Assembly: GCA_963821735.1 (NCBI GenBank)
Contig: CAWGFK010000027.1
Span: 1-64,000 of the forward strand
DNA length: 64,000 nt
Reading direction: 5' to 3'
DNA from: Laspinema sp963821735
GTDB lineage: Bacteria; Cyanobacteriota; Cyanobacteriia; Cyanobacteriales; Laspinemataceae
Part shown: one piece after another, positions 1 to 8,820 of the stretch
Numbering within the stretch: position 1 is the first letter of the stretch
Layout of the letters: every line of letters begins with the position of its first letter
Position numbers and translations under genes: made by a program
Notes under the pieces: model-generated
The model's input: the letters and a program-made list of their open reading frames with translations, nothing else
What the model was told of the DNA's origin: nothing
Databases searched by the model: none

Positions 1-150
1 GCTCTCCTTTTGAAGTACTATTTATCAGTCGTTATCTTTCTTAGTTCGTAGTAACGACTTCAGTCGTTATCTTTCTTGAGTACGAACATCCGGAAACGAT
101 TGAAATCGTTACTACGAACATCCGGAAACGATTGAAACGTTACTACGAAC
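1..150. repeat. Cluster of short palindromic repeats around TAACGACTTCAGTCGTTA
   Basis: Several copies of a short imperfect palindrome (core ACGACTTCAGTCGT, variant ACGATTGAAATCGT) are separated by TACTACGAAC-type linkers. The same family recurs at 7165-7412 and 8587-8646. It lies directly upstream of hypF and could fold into hairpins, but no function is visible. Spacing is irregular and there are no unique spacers, so it is not a CRISPR array. Confidence 0.8.
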
Positions 151-163
151 CGGGGAAGTGTTT

Positions 164-2508
164 ATGAATTTATTATTGAATTATCCTATTGTTATGCCTA
201 ACTTAAATCGCCTCTCTATCACCGTTCGGGGGGCAGTACAGGGGGTGGGATTTCGACCTTTTATTTATCGACTTGCTACCGAACTGCAACTGAATGGATG
301 GGTGAATAATTCCGCCCAAGGGGTGTTTATTGAAGTAGAAGGGACTCAGAAACAATTAGAAACCTTCTTACTGCGATTGGACCGAGAAAAACCGGCAATT
401 TCCTTTATTCAATCCCTGGAATCCTCTTGGTTAGAACCTGTGGGGTTTACAAAATTTGAAATTCGTCCTAGTGTGGCGGGGGAAAAAACGGCGGTGGTGT
501 TGCCAGATATTGCGACTTGTCCCGATTGTTTGCAGGAGATTTTTGATTCCCAAAATCGCCGCTATCGTTATCCCTTTACCAATTGCACGAACTGCGGTCC
601 TCGCTATACGATTATTCGAGGATTACCTTACGATCGCGCCAATACTTCGATGCAGGGATTTCAGATGTGTCCCGACTGTCAGGCGGAGTATGAAAATCCC
701 TTAAATCGGCGATTTCATGCCCAACCGAATGCTTGTCCCAATTGTGGTCCACAGTTGGAATTTTGGACGGGATTGGGTGAGGTGTTGGCAAGGGGCGATC
801 GCGCTTTAGAAACGGCCATTTCTCGGGTGAATCTCGGTCAAATTTTGGCGGTTAAGGGATTAGGTGGATTTCATTTGATTGTAGATGCCGGAAACTCGCA
901 GGCAGTTCAGTCGTCTGCGGGACTGTAAGCGTCGGGAAGAAAAACCGTTTGCGGTGATGTATCCGTCTTTGGAACAAGTTCGCCAAGATTGTCAGGTGAC
1001 GGTGATTGAGGAGAGACTGTTGCGATCGCCGGAATGTCCGATTGTATTATTGCGGCGTTTGTCGAACTCGGATACAAATATCGCCCCAGAAGTGGCCCCG
1101 GATAATCCTTATTTGGGGGTGATGTTGCCTTACACTCCGTTACATCATCTCCTGTTGGCAGGGTTGGGTAAACCTGTGGTGGCGACGAGTGGGAATCTAT
1201 CTGATGAACCCATTTGTATCGATGAACGGGAAGCGGGCGATCGCCTCAAAGACATTGCCGATGGATTTCTCGTCCACAATCGCCCCATTGTTCGGGCGGT
1301 GGATGACTCGGTTGTGAGAGTGGTGGCAGGGCGGGAAATGGTGATGCGACGCGCCCGAGGGTATGCGCCTTTGCCGATTTCTCTAAAGGTTACGCCGGAT
1401 TCTCCCCCCTCTCCCCCGCCCATTTTAGCAGTGGGTCGCTCATTTGAAAAGTGCAGTCGCCATTGGCGTATTCCCCCAAATTTTTGTGAGTCAGCATATC
1501 GGAGATTTAGAAACACCCCAAGCATTCCAAGCATTTCAGGAGGCGACTGCCAGTTTACAACATCTGTATGAGACAACCCCGCAACTTGTCGCCCACGATG
1601 CCCATCCGGACTATCGTTCTACCCGCTTTGCCGAGGAACTGACGTTGCCACAAACGGAGGTTCAGCATCATTATGCCCATGTTCTCGCTTGTATGGCGGA
1701 AAATCAACTGTTAGAGGAAACAGTCCTGGGGGTAGCATGGGATGGGACGGGATATGGGTTGGATGGGACGATTTGGGGAGGTGAGTTTCTGCGCGTTTCT
1801 CCCACATCCTGGGACCGAGTGGCCCATTTTCGCACCTTTCCCCTGTTGGGAGGGGACAAGGCGGTGAAGGAACCTCGCCGGGTGGCGTTGGGGTTGTTAT
1901 ATGAGGTGTGGGGGAGTCGTCTGTTTACCCAGGGGGTGACTAAAAATTATCAGCATATCCTGGAGGCGTTTACACCGTTGGAGTTGACCCTGCTGCGATC
2001 GATGTTAGAAAAACAGATTAATACCCCGGTTACCTCTAGTGTGGGACGGTTGTTTGATGGGGTGGCAGCGATCGCCGGATTGAAATACCAGATTAGTTTT
2101 GAAGGACAAGCGGCGACTGCCTGGGAATTTGCCCTAGAAGGTTGGATGACTCAGGATGATTATCCCTTACCCATTCAGACGGGAAACGGGGTGGCGATCG
2201 CCGATTGGGAACCGACAATTTTAGCAATCTTAACCGATGTCGGCGATCGCGTCCCGATGGGAATAATTTCGGCTAAATTTCATAATACCTTAGTTGAAGT
2301 CATTCTCTCCATTGCCCAATTAGTCGGGCAAGAACGAATTGTCATGACGGGCGGTTGTTTTCAAAATGCCTATTTAACCGAACGGGCGATCGGTCGGTTA
2401 AAATCAGAAGGATTCCGCCCCTACTGGCATCAACGAATTCCTCCTAATGATGGGGGGATTGCCCTTGGACAAGTGGTTGCAGCGTATCGAAATCTGACTC
2501 AGGAGTAA
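164..2508 (+). CDS. hypF: HypF carbamoyltransferase, hydrogenase maturation (two frameshifts)
   Basis: HypF makes the cyanide ligands of [NiFe] hydrogenases from carbamoyl phosphate, handing the carbamoyl group to HypE. Read in order, the protein has an acylphosphatase domain with GAVQGVGFRPF (about residues 15-95), two zinc-finger-like Cys pairs (CPDC..NCTNCGP and CPDC..CPNCGP, about 118-197), a YrdC-like domain (about 205-390) and a Kae1-like domain with HHYAHVLACMAEN, WDGTGYG and GGCFQNAYL. The frame changes at about 911 and about 1437-1440. Each is explained by one extra base, and removing both gives exactly 780 residues, a normal HypF length. ATG 164 follows GGGGAAG; ATG 194 is an alternative start nearer the conserved domain. 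The gene is followed 6 bp later by hypC. Confidence 0.93.
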
Positions 2509-2514
2509 TTTAGA

Positions 2515-2754
2515 ATGTGTTTAGCAGTACCGGGCCAAATTATCAGTATTAATGAAAATGACGAACCCTTGTTGCGATCGGGCAGAGTCAGTTTTGGCGG
2601 CGTGGTCAAAACCGTGAATCTGGCCTACGTTCCCGAGGCGCAAGTCGGTGACTATGCGATCGTTCATGTGGGTTTTGCCTTGAGTATCATTGATCAGGGC
2701 GAAGCGGAAGAAACTTTAGATTATTTTAAACAAATCCAAGAAGTCTCCACCTAA
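2515..2754 (+). CDS. hypC: HypC/HupF hydrogenase maturation chaperone
   Basis: A 79-residue protein starting MCLAVPGQIISI, the diagnostic HypC N-terminus in which Cys2 is the iron/ligand-handling residue. HypC works with HypD and delivers the Fe(CN)2CO unit to the hydrogenase large subunit. Length is typical. It sits 6 bp after hypF, so the two are almost certainly co-transcribed. hypA, hypB, hypD, hypE and the hydrogenase structural genes are not in the window. Confidence 0.95.
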   Translation: MCLAVPGQIISINENDEPLLRSGRVSFGGVVKTVNLAYVPEAQVGDYAIVHVGFALSIIDQGEAEETLDYFKQIQEVST

Positions 2755-2780
2755 ATCCAGTGAATCCAAATCTGGAAACA

Positions 2781-2813
2781 CCCGATACCCTCCACGGGGT
2801 CGGGATTTTTTTT
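2781..2813 (+). terminator. Rho-independent terminator after hypFC
   Basis: CCCGATACC pairs imperfectly with GGGGTCGGG around a short loop and is followed by A and eight T. It lies 27 bp after the hypC stop. Confidence 0.8.
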
Positions 2814-3316
2814 GTCCCGTTATCCAACCCGTATTGATTTAACACAAGATACCATACTTCATAAATCTTCCGCTAAAATCTTAATAAAAATTCAACATTT
2901 CCCTAAGAAATGCCCACTCTCTTAGGGAAAGTTCCTTAGAAAAAAAGGACCGATGAAACCCAGGAAAAATTTTCCAAAAAAAATCTCAAAAATATCAGCT
3001 TTTAAGATGTTATAATAAAAAAGACAAAACAGGCAAGGGTTTGTCTTGATGCAGGTTAAAACCTAATTAAGAAACAAGCTTGTTGCAAAAATCAAGAACT
3101 TATGGGTCAGAAGAATTAAACAAATAAAAGGTTGTTTATCTGGACCTATCCAGGGAAAAACCACTGAAAAATGGCTGAGAGGAAAGGAGAAAGCTGAGAT
3201 TCATCAAGTTGCAGATTAGCAAACCAATTTCCGCCTGATTCCCACCATCCATGAACGGGGTAATCTGGCAGCTAGGCGCACATAAACTATAGAGTTGCTC
3301 CACAAAGGTTAAAAAC
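2814..3316. other. AT-rich region upstream of nifJ, no gene
   Basis: About 500 bp without a supported coding region. It contains a perfect TATAAT at 3011-3016 that could be a -10 box, without a convincing -35, and several A/T runs. It presumably holds the nifJ promoter and a leader of about 290 bp. No clear Shine-Dalgarno sequence precedes the nifJ ATG. Confidence 0.4.
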
Positions 3317-6300
3317 ATGAGTACGAGAACATTTGCTACCCTAGACGCGAACGAGGCGGTTGCCCGCGTTGCGTATAAATTAAATGAAGTCATTGCCATT
3401 TATCCGATTACCCCCGCTTCACCGATGGGAGAATGGGCAGATGCCTGGATGTCCGAAGGGCGTCCGAACCTCTGGGGGACAATTCCCTCGGTGGTAGAAA
3501 TGCAAAGTGAAGCCGGGGCAGCCGGAACGGTACATGGTGCCTTACAAACGGGTTCCCTGACGACTACGTTTACTGCGTCCCAGGGATTACTGTTAATGAT
3601 CCCCAATCTCTACAAAATTGCTGGGGAACTCACTTGTTCGGTGATTCACGTCGCCGCCCGATCGCTGGCAGCCCAAGCCCTTTCTATTTTTGGCGATCAT
3701 AGTGATGTGATGGCAGTCCGCAGTACCGGATTTGCCCTAGTTATGTTCCGCATCGGTGCAGGAAGCCCATGATTTCGCCTTAATTGCTCAATCGGCAACC
3801 TTGAAATCCCGCATCCCCTTCATTCACTTCTTTGATGGGTTCCGCACCTCTCACGAAATCCAAAAGGTAGAACTGTTAGAAGAGGAGGACCTGCGATCGC
3901 TGATTGATGATGCGGGAGTCTTCGCCCATCGCGATCGCGCCTTAACTCCCGATCGCCCCGTCTTACGCGGAACTGCCCAAAACCCCGATGTCTATTTCCA
4001 AGCCCGGGAAACCGTCAACCCCTTCTATACCGACTGTTCCGACATCGTACAACAGGCAATGGACCAGTTTGGGGAACTCACGGGACGTAAGTATCAACTG
4101 TTCGAGTATCACGGTGCACCGGACCCCAGTCGCCTGGTTATCTTAATGGGTTCCGGTTGCGAAACCGTCCATGAAACCGTAGATTACCTCAACGCCCAAG
4201 GGGAAAAAGTCGGCGTTTTGAAAGTGCGATTGTATCGTCCCTTGGATATGAAACGCTTGGTTGCCGCTATCCCGGACAGTGTTAAGGCGATCGCGGTTTT
4301 AGATCGCACCAAAGAACCAGGGGCCGGAGGTGACCCCTTGTATCTGGATGTCGTCACCGCCATGCATGAAGAATGGACGGGCGATCGCTTACCGAAGGTG
4401 GTAGGAGGACGCTATGGCTTATCCTCCAAGGAATTCACTCCGGCAATGGTTAAAGCTATCTTTGATAATCTTAGCCAAGCCAAACCTAAAAATCACTTCA
4501 CCATCGGCATCAATGATGATGTCACTCACACCTCCCTGGATTACGATGCTAACTTCTCCACGGAACCCGATAACGTTGTTCGGGCAATGTTCTATGGATT
4601 AGGGGCCGATGGAACGGTGGGGGCGAACAAAAACTCAATTAAAATTATTGGAGAAGAAACGGACAATTATGCCCAAGGGTACTTTGTCTATGACTCCAAA
4701 AAATCCGGGGCGATTACCATTTCCCACCTGCGGTTTGGACCCCAGCCGATTCGTTCCACTTACCTAATTGAACAAGCCAACTTTATCGGCTGTCACCAGT
4801 GGATTTTCCTAGAAAAATTAGACGTTTTAAGTGCAGCCGCCCCCGGGGCCATCTTCCTCTTAAATAGCCCCTATCCCCATGAGGAAGTTTGGAATCAACT
4901 CCCCATTGAAACCCAAGAACAAATCGTCCGCAAAGGCTTAAAAGTCTATACCATTGATGCCAACAAAGTTGCTCGCGAGAGTGGCATGAGTGGACGGATT
5001 AACACCGTCATGCAGGTGTGTTTCTTCGCCTTAGCCGGAGTTTTACCTCGGGACGAAGCCATTGCCCAAATCAAGAAGGCGATCGAAAAAACCTACGGCA
5101 AAAAAGGCAAAGAAATCGTCCGCATGAACCTGCAAGCGGTGGATAATACCCTCGCGAACCTGTTTGAAGTTCCCCTCGGACAAGCCAGCAGTCCCCTGCA
5201 CAAACAGCCTGCTGTGCCTGATTTAGCCCCCGCCTTTGTACGCGATGTCGAAGGCAAAATGCTGGTGAAAGAAGGGGAAGTGTTGCCCGTGAGTGCCTTA
5301 CCTTGTGATGGTACTTATCCCACCGGCACCTCCAAATGGGAAAAACGGAATATTGCCACCGAAATTCCCGTTTGGGACCCGGATGTTTGCGTCCAATGCG
5401 GCAAATGTATAATGGTTTGTCCCCATGCCGTCATCCGAGGGAAAGTTTACGAACCGGCAGAACTAGCCAATGCACCGGCTACCTTCAAGGCAACGGATAC
5501 TAAAGATAAAGACTTCGCCGGAACTCAGTTTACCATTCAAGTCTCCCCAGAAGACTGTACCGGCTGCGGCATCTGTGTCGAAGTCTGTCCCGCCAAAAAC
5601 AAATCCATGCCATCCCTGAAAGCGATTAACATGGAACCGCAGATTCCTCTGCGGGAACCTGAACGGGAAAACTGGGAATTCTTCATGAACTTACCCAACC
5701 CCGATCGCCGCACATTGCATCTCGATCGCATTCGTCAGCAACAACTCCAAGAACCCTTATTTGAGTTCTCCGGGGCTTGTGCCGGATGTGGCGAAACCCC
5801 GTATCTGAAGTTAGTCTCCCAACTCTTTGGCGATCGCAGCGTCATCGCCAACGCCACCGGCTGTTCCTCCATCTATGGCGGCAACCTCCCCACCACCCCC
5901 TGGGCGCAAAACGCCGAAGGACGGGGACCTGCTTGGTCTAATTCCCTATTTGAAGATAACGCCGAATTCGGCTTAGGATTCCGGGTTTCCATCGATAAAC
6001 AAGCCCAATTCGCTGCCGAATTAGTCCAAAAACTCAGCAGTGAGATTGGGGATAACCTGGTTACCGGCATTCTCAACGCCACCCAGAAAAACGAAGCCGA
6101 CATCTGGGAACAACGAGATCGCGTCGCAGCCCTCAAAGAAAAATTACAAGGGATGAACTCCCCCGATGCTCAACAACTCGCCAGTCTAGCCGATTACCTC
6201 GTCAAAAAAGATGTCTGGATTATCGGGGGAGACGGTTGGGCGTATGACATCGGTTACGGTGGCTTAGATCACGTCATCGCCTCCGGACGAAACGTCAATA

Positions 6301-7136
6301 TCCTCGTCCTGGATACAGAAGTCTACTCCAACACCGGAGGACAAGCCTCCAAAGCCACTCCCCGGGGGGCCGTTGCCAAATTCGCAGCCGGTGGCAAACC
6401 TGCCGCTAAGAAAGACTTGGGCTTAATTGCCATGACTTACGGGAATGTGTACGTCGCCAGCGTCGCAATGGGGGCGCGAGACGAACACACCCTGAAAGTC
6501 TTCCTAGAAGCCGAAGCATACGACGGACCGTCCTTAATTATCGCTTATTCTCACTGTATCGCCCACGGCATCAACATGACAACGGCGATGAATCACCAGA
6601 AAGAAATGGTAGAAGCGGGACGGTGGTTGCTGTATCGCTATAACCCAGATTTGGTGGAACAAGGCAAGAATCCGTTGCAGTTGGATATGCGATCGCCCAA
6701 GAAAGGGGTGGAATATTCCATGTACAACGAGAACCGATTCAAGATGTTGACCAAAACCAAACCCGTTGATGCCAAACGGTTATTAGCGGAAGCACAAAAC
6801 GACATCAACACCCGTTGGGAGATGTATGAATATCTCGCCTCCCGCCATCTGGAAACTCACAATGGGGATGCTGCTGTAGCGCCCCCTGCTGCCACCCGCC
6901 GCAGCGCCCGCAGCGCCCGCAGGCTAAAGCCCGGAGGCTACACGAACAAAGCCCGCCTGCGCGGGCTACTCCGGTCCCCTCCCCTTGGCAAGGGGAGGGT
7001 TAGGGTGGGGTTCTTCCCTCCGCCCCCGCAGGCTAAAGCCTGGGGCTACACGAACAAAGCCCGCCTGCGCGGGCTACTCCGGTCCCCTCCCCTTAGCAAG
7101 GGGAGGGTTAGGGTGGGGTTCTTCCCAAGATTATGA
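3317..7136 (+). CDS. nifJ: Pyruvate:ferredoxin (flavodoxin) oxidoreductase, one frameshift
   Basis: Oxidises pyruvate with CoA to acetyl-CoA and CO2, reducing ferredoxin or flavodoxin. In cyanobacteria it serves fermentation and some photomixotrophic or nitrogen-fixing states. In order one sees the N-terminal pyrimidine-binding domain (YPITPASPMGEWAD), the transketolase-like and gamma domains, two [4Fe-4S] motifs (CVQCGKCIMVCPHA near 5384 and CTGCGICVEVCPAK near 5558), CAGCGETPY and the TPP-binding GGDGWAYDIGYGG. The frame breaks once: an extra A at 3743 separates GFALV from CSASVQEAHDF. Without it the reading frame is 1272 residues. The natural C-terminus seems to end near 6880. The last roughly 80 residues are read from dispersed repeats and look like an accidental tail. 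A dihydroorotate-dehydrogenase-like gene follows. Confidence 0.95.
6921..7127 (+). repeat. Tandem 98-bp repeat inside the 3' end of nifJ
   Basis: Two copies (6921-7018 and 7030-7127) start AGGCTAAAGCC and run through CACGAACAAAGCCCGCCTG, a GCGGGCT hairpin and CCCCTTGGCAAGGGGAGGG to GGTTCTTCCC. They are read in the nifJ frame, so the repeated peptide YTNKARLRGLLRSPPL appears twice. Part of the unit recurs outside the gene at 7236-7290. Confidence 0.85.
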
Positions 7137-7412
7137 GGGAAAAACGATATCTCACCCCTGCCGGAAATAACGACTGAAGTCGTTACTACAAACGTCTTCC
7201 CCTATTGGGAAATAACGACTGAAGTCGTTGCGCGACTCCGGTCCCCTCCCCTTGGCAAGGGGAGGGTTAGGGTGGGGTTCTTCCCAAGAGTATGAGGGAA
7301 AAACGATATCTCACCCTGCCGGAAATAACGACTGAAGTCGTTACTACAAACAAGAGAACGATTGAAGTTGTTACTACGAACATTAGAGAACGACTGAAGT
7401 CGTTACTCCCAT
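7137..7412. repeat. Repeat-filled spacer between nifJ and the next gene
   Basis: Holds at least four copies of the TAACGACTGAAGTCGTTA palindrome. The stretch from about 7236 to 7351 repeats about 7077-7192 almost exactly, including the CCCCTTGGCAAGGGG hairpin, GAGGGAAAAACGATATCTCACC and the palindrome. This is a direct duplication of about 115 bp spanning the nifJ stop codon. Confidence 0.8.
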
Positions 7413-7437
7413 TTCCATAACAGGAGAACATAACATA

Positions 7438-8463
7438 ATGGATCTGAGTACAGAATATCTCGGCTTACAACTGAAATCCCCCTTAATGCCATCGGCTGCC
7501 GCACCCCTAACCGAAGATTTAGACAACATCAAACGGTTAGAAGATGCAGGCGCAGGGGCAATAGTCCTCCATAGTATCTTTGCCGAACAACTCAAAATTG
7601 AACAACACGAACTCCATCATCACACGATTTCCCATACCGAAAGTTTTGCCGAAGCCCTCACTTATTTCCCCGACCCCGATACCTATCATGTAGGACCGGA
7701 AACTTATCTGGAACATATTCGCCAAGCGAAAGAGAGTGTAGAAATTCCGATTATTGCCTCCTTGAATGGTTCTACCTTGGGCGACTGGGTGGATTATTCT
7801 AAACAAATCCAGGAAGCTGGGGCGGATGCTTTAGAATTAAATATCTATAGTATCCCCACAGACGCTGACTTCACGGGGGCGCAAATTGAGGAAGATTATC
7901 TCTCGATTGTAGAAGCAGTTCGCGCGGATGTCACCATTCCCCTGGCGGTGAAACTTAGCCCATTTTTCACCAATTTAGGAAATATGGCGATGCGCCTGGA
8001 TCAAGCCGGTGCCAATGGGTTAATTTTGTTTAACCGCTTCATGCAGGCGGATATTTCCCCGGAAGAACTGGAAGTTTGGCCCCATCTAGTTTTGAGCAAT
8101 CATCAGGAATCCCTACTCCCCATGCGCTGGCTGGGATTGCTCTATGGTCGCATTAATGCTGACCTTGCGGCAACCACGGGCATTCAAAAAGGACGGGATG
8201 CGGTGAAAATGTTGATGGTGGGGGCGAAAGTGACCCAAGTCTGTTCTCCCCTGTTGCGCCACGGCATCGGACATCTGCGGGAAATTGAACGGGAACTGGT
8301 GGAGTGGTTGGAGGAACATGAATATCACTCAGTGAAACAGGCGATCGGGACCATGAGTCAGATGAATGTGGCCGATCGCAGTGCCTATGAACGGGCGCAA
8401 TATATGAAGGTGATTCAAAGTTTCGATTACGATCAGGCGATCGTTACCGCTTCCTCTGTCTAA
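7438..8463 (+). CDS. Dihydroorotate dehydrogenase-like FMN protein
   Basis: A 341-residue TIM-barrel flavoprotein of the dihydroorotate dehydrogenase-like group: start MDLSTEYLGLQLKSPLMPSA, then ADALELNIYSIPTD, PLAVKLSPFFTNLGNMA, ANGLILFNRF and the C-terminal LLRHGIGHLREIE. It lacks the compact features of a canonical PyrD, and in my recollection such proteins are often coded beside nifJ in cyanobacteria, which suggests a redox role linked to pyruvate oxidation rather than pyrimidine synthesis (inference). CAGGAG upstream supports the ATG. A strong terminator follows. Confidence 0.85.
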   Translation: MDLSTEYLGLQLKSPLMPSAAAPLTEDLDNIKRLEDAGAGAIVLHSIFAEQLKIEQHELHHHTISHTESFAEALTYFPDPDTYHVGPETYLEHIRQAKESVEIPIIASLNGSTLGDWVDYSKQIQEAGADALELNIYSIPTDADFTGAQIEEDYLSIVEAVRADVTIPLAVKLSPFFTNLGNMAMRLDQAGANGLILFNRFMQADISPEELEVWPHLVLSNHQESLLPMRWLGLLYGRINADLAATTGIQKGRDAVKMLMVGAKVTQVCSPLLRHGIGHLREIERELVEWLEEHEYHSVKQAIGTMSQMNVADRSAYERAQYMKVIQSFDYDQAIVTASSV

Positions 8464-8513
8464 GCAATTTTCTCTCCTGACTGATTTTTCCCAATGTCAG
8501 GAAATCCCCATCT

Positions 8514-8536
8514 GGCGGCAATGCCGCCTTTTTTTT
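8514..8536 (+). terminator. Rho-independent terminator
   Basis: Perfect GGCGGC / GCCGCC stem with an AAT loop followed by eight T, 50 bp after the flavoprotein stop. Confidence 0.9.
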
Positions 8537-8586
8537 GTCCCTATGATCCGCAGCGGCATGAAATCTGCACAGTTCAAAGTTCTTGT

Positions 8587-8646
8587 TTGTAGTAACGACT
8601 TCAGTCGTTATCCCTCTTGTTCAACGTCACGACTTCAGTCGTTGCC
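8587..8646. repeat. TAACGACTTCAGTCGTTA-family repeats
   Basis: Two adjacent copies of the short palindrome also seen at 1-150 and 7165-7412, in the spacer between the flavoprotein terminator and the phosphofructokinase gene. Confidence 0.8.
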
Positions 8647-8820
8647 TCCCCACCCGTGGTCAATGTCACCCCACATTTATTAAAAAATATGAAAAAATCT
8701 TAACCTAAACTCGTTTCCCGCCAAACTAAAAAAATCGGTTAAATTTTAAAATGCAAGATAAAGTTCGGGAATCTTGCCCGTTAAAGTTCATCGAATCAAC
8801 CCTAACTTAAGGAGAAGTTC

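Noticed and set aside
1..150. Short repeats with spacers, CRISPR-like
   Set aside because: Units are palindromic, spacing is irregular, linkers are themselves repeated and no cas gene is present.
3136..3399. Minus-strand frame of 87 codons at the nifJ start
   Set aside because: It overlaps the conserved nifJ N-terminus, has no ribosome binding site and shows no family motif.
3743..3760. Programmed frameshift in nifJ
   Set aside because: There is no slippery heptamer or downstream stem. One extra A explains the break exactly and restores CSASVQEAHDF.
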